64,000 bases of DNA from Diplolepis rosae. Its lineage: Eukaryota > Arthropoda > Insecta > Hymenoptera > Diplolepididae. Below, in pieces: positions 1 to 10,057 of the stretch. The notes below the pieces were generated by a model. The model made no database searches. It was not told where the DNA came from and was given only the letters and a program-made list of their open reading frames with translations. Position 1 is the stretch's first letter, and the number at the start of each line of letters is the position of its first letter. Where the stretch lies: contig JAPYXD010000608.1 of the NCBI GenBank assembly GCA_030998225.1, forward strand, positions 3,812,501-3,876,500, in the 5' to 3' direction. Both the position numbers and the translations under genes were made by a program.

Positions 1-2
1 TT

Positions 3-394
3 ACCACAATCTTTATCCGTCACACGTGCTATTTTTTTAATTTTCTCCCCCTGGTATTTTTACAGAAAAAAATTTTTTGTACAGTTTTTACTTGTATTTT
101 TGTTGGAAATTTGGTTATTCAGACCAATTTTATAGCTTTATATGTACAATTCATTTATATCGTTTTACCACAATGTTTATCCGTCACATGTGCTATTTTT
201 TAAGTTTCTCCTCTTTGTATTTTTACAATGGAAAATTTGTTGTACACTTTTAATTTTCTGTAAAATTAGCTATTTTAGAGCAATTCTATAGTCTCATACG
301 TGCAATTTTTTATATCATTTTGTACCACCATGTTTATCGGTCTCACGGGCATTTTTAAGTTTCTTCCTTTGTATTTTTTATAGAAATAAATTTA
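3..394. repeat. Three-unit tandem repeat, about 160 bp per unit
   Basis: Three successive units start with ACCACAATCTTTATCCGTCA-like sequence at 3, 167 and 323. Each continues through GTGCTATTTTT, a TTTCTCC stretch and TATTTTTACAG-like sequence. Units 1 and 2 are about 164 and 156 bp. Unit 3 is cut short where the hammerhead-like motif begins at 395. No coding potential is seen. Tandem copies next to a hammerhead motif are known from Penelope-like elements and retrozymes; membership here is inference. Confidence 0.75.
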
Positions 395-436
395 CTGATG
401 AGGACTCCAATCTGAGTCGAAACGTTTGAGAATGTT
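395..436 (+). ncRNA. Hammerhead-ribozyme-like motif
   Basis: The core box CTGATGA (395-401) is followed by complementary arms GACTC (403-407) and GAGTC (414-418) and then GAAA (419-422). Downstream, ACGTT-TGAG-AATGT can form a stem III next to a permitted NUH cleavage triplet. Two defects are visible: an unpaired G at 402 between the core and stem II, and no convincing stem I with the preceding bases. It is probably a degenerate copy of the ribozyme carried by Penelope-like elements, but self-cleavage cannot be judged by eye. Confidence 0.5.
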
Positions 437-504
437 AACTAACTAACTGTTAAATCATTTCTTGACGCTAAAGCCCATTGGTCAACACCAACAACTATCG
501 AAAA

Positions 505-932
505 TTTATACAAATTTTTCTAAATCATTTCAGTCAATTATGTCGATAATTAGAAGAGTGCATCATTCACCATGATAACCGAACTCTACCATATCGACCC
601 TATCAACCTGAGATTTAGAATTAACGGCATTTATGACCAGATGGAATTTTCAATATATATTTAAACAATTTTTTATGTGCAAAAAGGAACGCTTCCAATC
701 CACTGGGTATCGAGCCCAGGACCTTTCGATTGCCGGTCGAATGCTCTATCATCTGAGCTACAGAAAAAATTGTTCTAATATATATTGAAAATTCCATCTG
801 GTCTTAAATGCCGTTAATTCTAAATCTCAGGTTGATAGGGTCGATATGGTAGAGCTCGGTTATCATGGTGAATGATGCACTCTTCTAATTATCGACATAA
901 TCGACTGAAATGATTTAGAAAAATTTGTATAT
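505..932. repeat. Foldback (inverted repeat) with about 155-bp arms
   Basis: The arm at about 505-665 (reading through GTCGATAATTAGAAGAGTGC) is the reverse complement of about 775-932, with a few mismatches. The spacer of about 110 bp holds the minus-strand tRNA-like segment at 692-766. A second tRNA-like segment lies just outside the right arm in the opposite orientation, so the whole 505-1090 block is roughly palindromic. Confidence 0.8.
692..766 (-). other. tRNA-Cys-like segment, minus-strand copy
   Basis: On the minus strand it reads TAGCTCAGATGATAGAGC, then ATTCGACCGGCAATCGAAAG and GGGCTCGATACCC. These correspond to box A/D-arm, anticodon arm and box B/T-arm. The GAGCATTCGAC...TCGA-AGGTCC pattern resembles eukaryotic tRNA-Cys, but the anticodon loop reads CCGGCAA instead of a standard Cys loop. 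The acceptor stem is poorly paired. Best read as a tRNA-derived SINE head or tRNA pseudogene. Confidence 0.6.
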
Positions 933-992
933 AGTTCATGATATATCCGTAGCCAAATTGGTGTAAATAGATTCTGTGAGTAAAGTTTTGTG

Positions 993-1080
993 GACCTCCG
1001 TAGCTCAGATAATAGAGCATTCGACCGGCAATCGAAAGGTCCTGGGCTCGATACCCAGCGGAGTGGAAGCGTTCCTTTTT
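993..1080 (+). other. tRNA-Cys-like segment with Pol III-type terminator
   Basis: Acceptor-like CTCCG pairs with CGGAG. The D-arm GCTC/GAGC, an anticodon arm TTCGA/TCGAA around CCGGCAA, and a T-arm CTGGG/CCCAG follow. Downstream, GGAAGCGTTCC (a short hairpin) runs into a T6 tract that would terminate RNA polymerase III. It is a near-identical inverted copy of the segment at 692-766. The wrong anticodon loop argues against a working tRNA-Cys. Confidence 0.6.
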
Positions 1081-1575
1081 TCACAGAAAAAATTGTTTAT
1101 CGAAAATTTTTAATGTTTATATCTACTTTTTATTACTAACACAAATTTACTAGTATCACTTTCAAAACTACGTTGAAACACTTCCGTGCATATTTCACAT
1201 TCATATTTAAAAACACGTTTAAAATTGTTTTTCATTTATTTTCCATCATCATTTAAACTTTCATCCTTTATAGTAAAAATGTTTAAATACATACATGATT
1301 ATTCAGTTAATTCATATTATTCCAACTGGGAGTTCAAAGTTGTTTAAGGACAGTTTCACTTTAAGTGTCGTAATTCCTGGGACCCGTCTTAAATCGAGAC
1401 TCTAGTAAAATTATTATATATTAGTTATAGAGCTTAGCTATGTTTTGGTTAAGTATTCCCAAGTAGCTGTAAAGCTTAGCACGCAAAAAAGTAAATACTC
1501 ATAATCAGCATTTTCGTGCTACTCAGCAGCAACTGAGATGCTTAATTTTGCTTTAGCAAGGGAAAATCAGTATAA
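1081..1575. other. No feature recognised
   Basis: A+T-rich sequence without a convincing reading frame, RNA gene or long repeat. Confidence 0.6.
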
Positions 1576-1577
1576 AA

Positions 1578-1728
1578 ATATCGTATACTTTATTCATATG
1601 TTCACATATTTAAGTACGCAATGATACACTATTTATAATCGTACACGCTTAAATTAAATTTCAGAATCGCTTTTGGGTTTGAAATCTCTATCCTACCTAT
1701 ATCTACATAACTAAACGCATTCCTAACG
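1578..1728 (-). repeat. tRNA-derived SINE, 5'-truncated copy
   Basis: The reverse complement reads GGCGTTAGGAATGCGTTTAG, TTATGTAGATATAGGTAGG, AAGCGATTCTGAAATTTAAT and ends near TTGCGTACTTAAATATGTG. This aligns with the plus-strand copy at 13522-13690. The box A part is missing, and box B has decayed from GGGTTCGAACC to AGATTTCAAACC. Confidence 0.7.
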
Positions 1729-1737
1729 CCTAAAACC

Positions 1738-1892
1738 TCCTATGTAATGCTTATTGTTATTCACTTTGGGTGAACTAGGTATTTATCAAATTCATTTTAC
1801 TCCACTAGGATTTAATAGATGTTCAAATTTCCTTATGTCCGAAGTTTAATCGACAGAGTTGAGTAAAATTACTTCAACTATTTTTCTCCGTG
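1738..1892 (-). repeat. Dispersed repeat sharing the ACACGGAGAAAAATAG end
   Basis: This segment is about 90% identical by eye to 52531-52684 over its whole length (TTATTCACTTTGGGTGAA, TTCAAATTTCCTTATGTCC). Its outer end, read on the minus strand as ACACGGAGAAAAATAGTTGA, recurs at the left ends of the repeats at 43438 and 51017, so all four probably belong to one non-autonomous family. Confidence 0.7.
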
Positions 1893-1989
1893 TGCAAAAC
1901 TGCATTGTATCTGTAACCTTTTACATTTGTGAAAATCTTTCCAGAATTGATGATATCAAAATCAAAATGTTGAGAGAACTAATGTAAAG

Positions 1990-4283
1990 CTACGATTTAT
2001 TGACTCTTTTCGATATATGCCGAGTAGTCTTGAAAAATTAGCATTATTTGTCAATAATGATGAAAAAATAATAATGACAAAAAGACACTGTGTAAATAAT
2101 AATGAATTTAATTTATTGATTAAAAAAGGAGTCTTTCCATACAGTTATATTGAAAATTTGTAAAAATTAGAAGAAAATCCAGTACCTGCAAAAGAGGTAT
2201 TTTTCTCTAAATTAAATAATTCAAGTATTTTTAATGAAGATTATCAGCATGCTCGTAGAGTTCGGGAAAACTTTTATCTTGAAAACTTTGGGAGAATATT
2301 CAGATCTTTACCTCAAAACTGATGCCCTCCTTTTATCTGATATTTTTGAAAATTTTAAACGCCTTTGTTTAAAAACATATAATTTAGATCCATTGCATTA
2401 TTACACGGCACGTGGACTTGCTTTTGATGCAATGTGAAAATTTACTAAAATAGAACTTGAATTGTTGACACATCCTGAAATGTTATTGTTCATCGAAAGT
2501 GCTTTTAGAGGTGATATCTCTTAATTCTCTGATAGATATGCAAAGCAAATAATCGATATATGGAGTCCAATTTTGATCCAAATTGACCTGAATCATATAC
2601 TATTTACTTTGATATTAATAATCAGTACTGTGCAGCTATGAGTGAGCTTTTACCTTACATGGATTTTGAATGGGTGGAAGGTTTTTTGAATATTCCTGAT
2701 AATTCATCTGCAGGTTTTATACTTGAAGGGGATTTTAAATATCCCGAACAGCTTCATGATTCACATAAAGCTTTACCTCTATGTCGAGAGCATTTCATAG
2801 CCCCCAATTCAAAATGCAAAATTTCAAAACTGATGTCAACTTTATCACCCAAGAAAAATTACATTGTTCACTATAGAAAATTTAAATTATATTTAAGTTT
2901 GAGTGTAAATTAACAAAAATTCATAGTTTTGAAATTTGATCAAAAACCTTTGTTAAAAAAGCTACATTGCTCTGAATACATAATTAAGAAAAAAATCAGA
3001 CAATGATTTTGAATTTTTTTTATAAATTAATGAATAATTCTATAATTGTGAAAACTATGGAGAATGTTAGGAAGCATAAAGCTGTAAAATCAGTTGCAAA
3101 GTGAAAGGGGAAACCAAATTTTAACAGCTGCACCATATTTAAACGATTAAAAGTACATTTTAAAAAAAACCAATTTTTACAAGTTTCATCATTCTCGATA
3201 TATCAAAAATAAAGATTTATGATTTTTATTATAATTACATTAAACATAATTTTGGAAATAATGCAAAATTACTTTATACAGATACAGACAGACTAATATA
3301 TAATATCACAACCCCCTGATTTTTTTGCTTACATTCGAAGAGATATTCATAAATCCGATGTGTCTCATTATGCTCCAAACAATGTTTATGATATTCCTCT
3401 TGCAAATAGAAAAATTTTAGGTTTAATGAAAGATGAGAACAATGGGAATGTGATGTTAGAATTCATTGGATTGCGATCAAATTATATGCACTTAAAGTAA
3501 AGTGTGATCGAGACGAAAAACGAAAGGCTAAAGGTGTTAAGGGGACAACTTTGAAAGAAATAACATTTAAAGATTAAAGCAGTCTCTATTCTCTTTTTTA
3601 AAAACTTCGTCAAGACTCAATTTCCGATTTAAAGTAAAAAGCACAAAGTGCATACGATTAACCCTCCGTTACCAAACATATGAGGGATTCCCTCAGTGGG
3701 GTCAGTTTTTTCGAAATAACTTCTAATTTACGCTTCATACAGTCTGGTCCGTTTGAATACCTTTCCACGAATTATTCCTGAAGCTTTTTGTAGCAATAAA
3801 AAATGTTCAAGTAGAATACTCATTTAATAATCACTTTTCAAAACCAAAGGTGACGTGAATTCTGAGGGAATCCCTCCATAGTTTGGCTTTCGTGCAATGG
3901 AAATAGCTTGAGTTCTAGAGTGCGGTGTTGCCATATTTTGATGCTGCACGTTCAGCCAAGTAATCGCCACATTTGGCAACACTGCAGATGTTCTAACACG
4001 CAGAGGGAAATCCTCTAGGGTTTGGTAACCGTGTAACGCTTTTTAAGTTTGGTAATGGCGGGTTAAACAAAATAAAATTGCCTTAAGTTGGTGTGATGAC
4101 AAAAGAGTGCTTCTTCCTCACAAAACAATCACATTTCCATGGGGATACATAATGAAATAATGAAATAAATGACCAAAAAAAAACTTATTTTCGATGTCAC
4201 TAGAGCATATGCTCCTGAAAGTTCTTCTTTTGAAGCTGGACTTATCAAAGCGGATCATATTTCTATCAACAAGCTCCAATAGT
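1990..4283 (+). pseudogene. Polinton/Maverick-type DNA polymerase B, decayed and interrupted
   Basis: Fragments in several frames match, in order, the protein-primed family B polymerase of Polinton/Maverick elements. They read FIDSFRYMPSSLEKLA (about 1995), [36 protein letters not shown] (2288-2342), [14 protein letters not shown], then PYMDFEWVEGFLNIPD (2653). The palm motif is [12 protein letters not shown] (about 3275; the usual DTDS serine is R), followed by the C-terminal IKQNKIALSWCDDKR. Frameshifts (one near 2245-2280) and several stops break it. The piggyBac-type element at 3662-4062 splits the C-terminal part. No other Polinton genes (integrase, ATPase, capsid) are visible, so this is a relic. 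Those genes would define the source element but lie outside this fragment. Confidence 0.85.
3662..4062. mobile_element. piggyBac-type miniature element with TTAA target duplication
   Basis: The 401-bp insert is flanked by TTAA at 3658-3661 and 4063-4066. It begins CCCTCCGTTACCAAAC and ends GTTTGGTAATGGCGGG, an inverted repeat of about 16 bp with two mismatches. TTAA duplications and CCC/GGG termini are hallmarks of the piggyBac superfamily. It has no transposase frame. Removing it with one TTAA rejoins the polymerase frame as ACG ATT AAA CAA AAT AAA, giving TIKQNK. An internal GGTTTGGTAACCGTG at 4019 may be a subterminal repeat. Confidence 0.85.
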
Positions 4284-4286
4284 ATA

Positions 4287-5540
4287 CCAGGGGTGTTAGT
4301 TGAAATTTGCCGGTTTTACTCATAGATGTCGCTAAAGATATTTATACATTTCTATGACTTGGCATCTATGTCATATTTTTCTATGGACAATAACCTTCAA
4401 AAATACACAATTACATTCTGCCAAAATAATAGCATCATAGTTGTTTACCTCAGTGAATATGTCGAGTTTCGTTCCAAGTAAATCGTATTTGCGGCATTCG
4501 TTGCTTTTTTTATTTCATCAAAAGAAAAAAGCAGTTGAAGCTCATCGATTGCTGGTAAAAACATATGGTGAACATGCTCCAGTGATTAGAACATGTGAGA
4601 CATGGTTTCGTCAATTTAAAAGTGGAGATTTCGATTTAAGAGACAATGAACATCCTGGTGCAGCGAAAAATTTTGAAGACGAGGAATTGCAGGCGTTATT
4701 GGATGAAGACCCAACCTAATCGCAACAACAATTGGCACAAACACTAAATGTGACCTGAGGAGCAATTTGCCAACGTTTAAAAGCCACGGGAAAATCCAAA
4801 AGTATGGAAAATGGGTACCACACCAACTGAACGATAGACAAATGGAAAATCGAAAAACCATTTGTGAAATGCTGCTTCAACGGTTCGAAAGGAAATCTTT
4901 TCTGCATCGAATTGTCACGGGGGACGAAAAAATCATGGCTTTCACCTAGTAAGGTCGGCCCATCGACTCCAAGGCCAAATCGCTTTGGCCGTAAGACAAT
5001 GCTCTGTGTTTGGTAGGACCAGTGTGGTGTGGTGTACTTCGAGTTATTAAAACCGTGTGAGACGGTGAATACGGATCGCTACCGACAACAAATTATCAAT
5101 TTGAATCATGCGTTGATCGAAAAACGGCCGGAATGGGCCCGAAGACATGGCAAAGTTATCCTACAACATGACAACGCACCGTCTCATACCGCTAAAGTGG
5201 TGAAGAACACATTAAAAGCATTGAATTGGAAAATATTATCGCACCCGCCGTACTCTCCAGACCTCGTCCCGTCCGACTATCACCTTTTCGCATCGATGGG
5301 ACACTCACTCGCAGAGCAGCGCTTCGCCAATTTTGAAGAAGTCGAAAAATGGCTCGTCGAATGGTTTGCCTTGAAAGAGAAAAAGTTTTTTTGGAATGGT
5401 ATCCATGATTTGCGTGAAACATGAGCAAAATGTGTAGAATCCAATGGTCAATACTTTGAATAAATTTTTTTTGAGATTCCCTTGAAAACTAAGTGTTTTC
5501 TTTATTGAAAAAACCGGCAAACTTCAACTAACACCCCTGG
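4287..5540 (+). mobile_element. mariner (Tc1/mariner) transposon, full-length but defective
   Basis: The 1254-bp element lies between TA dinucleotides at 4285-4286 and 5541-5542. Its 31-bp terminal inverted repeats start CCAGGGGTGTTAGTTGAAAT and end with the complement, with one mismatch. It contains one broken transposase gene. Length, TA duplication and transposase all fit the mariner family. Confidence 0.95.
4459..5462 (+). pseudogene. mariner transposase pseudogene
   Basis: The start MSSFVPSK at 4459 is typical of mariner transposases. An N-terminal helix-turn-helix region (ETWFRQFKSGDFDLRD) precedes the catalytic core. All three catalytic aspartates are visible in the DD34D arrangement: TGDEK, QHDNAPSHTA and SPDLVPSDYHLF. 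The frame is broken by a TAA at 4717-4719, a TGA at 4756-4758, a frameshift near 4791, a TAG at 4947-4949, further damage up to about 5025, and a TGA at 5422-5424 where the family has tryptophan. It therefore cannot make transposase. It represents the cecropia/mellifera-like branch by sequence style, which is my recollection rather than a search result. Confidence 0.93.
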
Positions 5541-5664
5541 TATTGTGCAACTAGGGAAAAAAAAAAATTTATTTTGCGAGTGTGAAGTTTGATGCCAGAG
5601 CAAAGTGTAGGTAACAACCACACGAGTAAAGTAAATGTTTTTCCCGTGTGGCACACGTTTTTTT

Positions 5665-5736
5665 TACTAGGGGGTCAGAAAATAGATTTGCTTGCCCCGC
5701 ATGGGGCAATAAAATCCACTTTATGACCCGCTAGTA
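5665..5736. repeat. 72-bp imperfect palindrome
   Basis: TACTAGGGGGTCA... pairs with ...TGACCCGCTAGTA, and the centre is GCCCC-GCAT-GGGGC. About six mismatches occur over the arms. Just upstream, CGTGTGGCACACG is a second small palindrome. The sequence downstream (TATATAAGGAGG at about 5749) could be a core promoter. Its owner is unknown; it lies between the mariner and the CACTA element. Confidence 0.7.
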
Positions 5737-5967
5737 GATAAAAAAATATATAAGGAGGTTGATTCTTCAGAGGTCTCACTACTAAATTCATCATCTTGAT
5801 AGAGTACACCGAGGTTCACTGATTTATTAATATAAAAGACTTAGTGAACAGTGCAGGAAAGCAAAAGTAAGTTTTTTCAAAGTGAATATAGTGTTTTTAA
5901 AGTATATCTGAATGTGTGAAAGTTTATTTACAGTTTCATCAAATATATAGTGACAAATAGTGATATA

Positions 5968-6042
5968 CACTGAGAGACTTTTCGTTAGAGTAAATGATAA
6001 AGATGAATCAAAGTTTAGTATAATATCGTTTCAAAATGGGGA
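5968..6042 (+). repeat. Left terminal inverted repeat of the CACTA element
   Basis: It matches the reverse complement of 14056-14128, from CACTGAGAGA through TAGTATAATATCGTTTCAAA, with about eight mismatches. Confidence 0.9.
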
Positions 6043-6399
6043 AAGCCGAGGCTTTATTATACTTATTCATATTATGACATCGAAGTTTGATATAGTCATA
6101 ACGCTCTTTAATATATGAAGAAGATAAAGTAGTATTTTAAATACTAAATATTATGAATCTCTATTCGAGAAATTGAAAGTACGAGAAAATGATATTATGA
6201 TTACTAAGTTGTCTAAAAATAATTTGAATAAGATAAATAATGAATATCACATTTTGGAAAGCATGTTTAAGAAATTCATATTATGAATATGAACTTGCTA
6301 GAAACCTGGCGACGCGCAGCAAAAATTAAAATGTTTATTCTCGGTTTTTGGTATAATTCGTTTCAGAATGCGAATGCGTTTGCCGAATGGCTCCGAAGA

Positions 6400-6580
6400 C
6401 CGCATCCAAATCGGTCTAACTGCCACCAACACCGTTTCGTGGTTGTGTATGGTTACATATAAGCATTTTTCCGATTTTCGGCGTTATAAATTTCTTATTA
6501 TTTTGAATTACGTGAAAAGTTCGACAGCATCATAAGAAGATTGCCTGGACAACTGGATGATTGCTAATTTCTTCATACGT
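6400..6580 (+). promoter_or_regulatory. Promoter region and untranslated first exon of the CACTA companion gene
   Basis: This is locally less A+T-rich than the surroundings. It ends at a strong splice donor (CATAC|GTAAGTAC, GT at 6579), which would join an acceptor at 6749 (CACTACAG) just before the ATG at 6763. A TATAA-like word (CGTTATAAATTTC, about 6482) may be the core promoter. The transcription start cannot be fixed from sequence. Confidence 0.45.
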
Positions 6581-6762
6581 AAGTACTAGAAAAACATTTA
6601 AAATCATTTTTCATAGAATTGTAAGTATAATAAACGTACAGTTCTTTTGTGGTTAGGATAAGATCAACAAAATTTCGTATCAATAATGCTTTCATCTCAA
6701 TGCAAAGTTGTAAATAGTACTTGAAATAAATATGCATTTTTCACTACAGCAGTATTTAGAAA

Positions 6763-9700
6763 ATGTCGCTTCATGGTGAAGGAGATAAAATCATATTTTA
6801 CGAAAACGAGGTGAGCGTCGTAGAAGATGAAGATCATATGGTTGCATGTAAATTTAATTCCATTTGAAATTGTTCAAGGTTGTATATGTTTGTAATTAGT
6901 TACTTTTGAATATTGCGAAAGTAAAATTTCGTAGATTTTTTAAAACTAAAATAATTTATTTCTATTTGTTTTCTTTGCAAATTCCAACCATTTTATAAAT
7001 TTAAAGAATTTGCAAGACTTCTGTTTCGAACTCAAGCACCTAATTTTTTTGTAAATTTTTTAATTATTTTCCGCTCCATTAAATGTCAAAAACAAACTCA
7101 AAGAAAAAAAAGAAGCCAAAATGTCACTCGAAATTTAGAAAAAGTTTAAAGTAACTTTTTTGCCTAAAAAATATAGGTGAAAATATAAATTTTTAATAAA
7201 ATAAAATTAATAATAAAATAATGAATTGATGGATAAAAAAAATCGTTTATTCTAAATCAAACAATCAATAGTTGAGAGATTTAATTAAAAATCAAAGTAT
7301 TGAATTTCAGGGCTTCAAAATTGAATAACTTTTTATTTAAGGGCTTACAATATTCAGCAATTTAAAATGCAAGATAATTTAAAATCTAGAACTTCAAATT
7401 ATATTCGTAGCTATTTTAAAGATTTTTAAAACGAACATGTTTCGTCTTACATTATTATATACCTTCACTAGTCCTGAATAAAATGATATATTTTGACTCT
7501 AGAAATCTACAACGATACAAATCATATTGGATATGAAATAAAATTGGTCATTATTTGCATTTATTACAGGATAGGGCACTTCAATATTTGGATTCTTACG
7601 AAAGTTTGAATATATCTATTGGCGATAACTCTGACAATATTCCTGAATTGCCTGAAGTAAGTGAAATCCATAAATTAATGAGAAGTATTTTAATATTTAA
7701 TGTGACCAATTTCTGTCTACTATGTTTACGGGAGATTATTCCTCAAGTGTATATCTACACAAAAAAGAAAATGGACTCAAACTTGGGCAAAGTGGAGTCT
7801 ACGGGATGATAGTTTATTGGAAAACAATTTTGTCATTCGTTTGTATCTACACTTTTAAGTGCTCATTTGATCAGCACTTTGCTTTCTCATTATTATTAAT
7901 TTAGAAAATCTATTTGTTTCCACTATGAGGAATATTATCATTGATCATAACTTTCTTGTTCTTCAATAAAATATAAAAATATTATAAGTAAATTATTGGT
8001 TTCCTTAATAATTAATAAAGTGCAATTACATGACAGATTGATCGGTTCGTCTTGATCCATAAACATTTATTTTCATGGTTCAATCTCTTATCTATGCATT
8101 ATTCATAGCCCCTTATCTATGCTTTATTGTATAATTATATTTTTTAGGACTCGCAAATAACTACTGATCCAATACATTTGGAGAAAAAATTTTCATTAGA
8201 AAGTGAAAAGAAAAATTATAGCCCTCAAATTGAAGGAAGCAAGAATTCGTTTCATGATGATTTCTTTATGTTCTTAAACAATGACCCAGACGGGAAAATA
8301 GCTTTAGCCCACTTCAGAATTCATCATTGCCTTAATAAGGAGATTCGTGGACTTCTAACTCGCACTATCGTCCGGAAGTTCAAAGATGATGCTTTAAGAA
8401 CACTGACTGTTGGACAAAAACTACAGAAATTTCATGTTTCGGACAAGATTTTTATTGCGATCTCGGAATCTATACAGCAAATATTTCCAGGAGAGATAGC
8501 TACTACGTATTTTTCTCCATTCCGATCAGAGAATGGTCATATTGTTCAAAAGACTGGAACTCTTTGGGCTCATTATAATTATTTGAAAGATGTTTTAAGA
8601 AAGAAGGGTATCCTGGAGAATCCAAAATCTAAGAAACAAAATCCAGTCGATATTTCTTCACCTTTAGATGTTGATGAAACCGTTGCCAAATCTTTAAACA
8701 ATTTACAGAATTCTATTGATACTGCTTCTCTTTTGGACGACTGGAAAGTCACGCACAACAAAAGAAAGACGTTTCTCACAATCAATAAGTTATCGGTGAA
8801 TGAGTACATTGCAAAGTTTCCTTGCCTCCAAACGCAGGATGCAATACCATTGGTAAGATTATTTTTCAGAAAAGTTTTAATTGAATCTATCTGTATGATA
8901 ATATAAAAAAAATAGTTTTAAAAATATACTATTACTAAACATAATAAAAAGTTTATTATATATTTTCTAAATTTTCTTTTTAATGTTTCTTTAACAGTTC
9001 GAACTGGACTTTGATTTAGAGCAACCAGGCAAAAGTACTCTGTTGCGCGAAAGATGGCAAATAATCAAAAGCGTACTAATTGAGCAACTGGAAGCAATTG
9101 CAAAAAAAATTGCTACAACGAGGAAGAGAAATATAGCAGATATTGTGGATGACTTGGCGTTGATAAAGAATTTGAAAACTTTAGGACCTGGTAATAAGAA
9201 AATTCAATAGTACAATAATTTTAATTCAATCATTCATGCTTTTCGTTACCTAATATTAATACTAATATGTGAGCACTGTGTACTTTTACTAAAATATTGA
9301 TTTTTTGTTTCCTGGATTTCCTGGATTTTTACATCCCTTGTTTATTTGAAAATTACCTTTATAAATAAGCTTCTGTGGCCAAAAATATTTTATAATTAAA
9401 TATAATAAAATAACTTTAATAAACAGCATCAGAATATTTATAACAAATTAATTTTCAGATTCACAAGATGCAGTTGTTTTACACCTCCTACAGCTATTAA
9501 TCGGAAGTGGTCAGTCAGGTGGCAAACGAAAAAAAGTCGAACCAGCAGCTAGAAAATATGAACCATCGGATATCAGAGAATGTTTTCTATATCAAGTTCA
9601 AGTGAGTTAACTTGTTTGTCTTGCGATCTAATTTGATTGAACGCAGATATTTCTTATCATAATTGGATTTTCAGAAAACAGAGGACATAGACAACAAAGT

Positions 9701-10052
9701 GGACAAACTGAAAGCGAGGTTGCGTAAAAGGAATGAAACATTGCAACCTTTAATATTAGTTACCGGATCTCTTACTGGAATCACGGAATCCTTCGCGATT
9801 GTCGACGACTATAAATATAAAGTCCCCTCGTGCCTCGATGCTTTGGATTTGACATTCAAGCTTTTTTACTTACTTGATTGCGAATACCCCAAAGCTTCCT
9901 TAAGACTTTGGCAGTATATTCAGCATGGCCTATATGATATTGCAATTCCTGGCGAAGCATTGATTAAACCAATTAAAGAACTTTTAGGTTTAACAACACA
10001 TGCTCTTCGTACAGCCGGGCTTATACCAGCAATACAGGTTAATTTTGTTTAA
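6763..10052 (+). CDS. SAMD3-like companion protein of the CACTA element, six coding exons
   Basis: Coding exons are 6763-6810, 7570-7656, 8148-8852, 8998-9190, 9459-9601 and 9675-10052. Every junction is GT-AG, the phases agree, and no stop interrupts, giving about 517 residues. The middle (ISESIQQIFPGEIATTYFSP, then GTLWAHYNYLKDVLRKKGIL) and C-terminal part (LQPLILVTGSLT, then FKLFYLLDCEYPKASLRLWQ) resemble proteins annotated as sterile-alpha-motif domain-containing protein 3-like. No SAM domain is seen, only the downstream region of that family. Such genes turn up beside transposases, and a role in transposition is inference. The stop lies 5 bases before the transposase ATG. Contrast: this gene is intact while the neighbouring transposase is broken. 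Confidence 0.75.
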
Positions 10053-10057
10053 TAAAG

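Noticed and set aside
5968..5972. A 3-bp CACTA target duplication
   Set aside because: Left ATA and right TAG do not match; only TA is shared, so a 2-bp duplication is the most that can be claimed.
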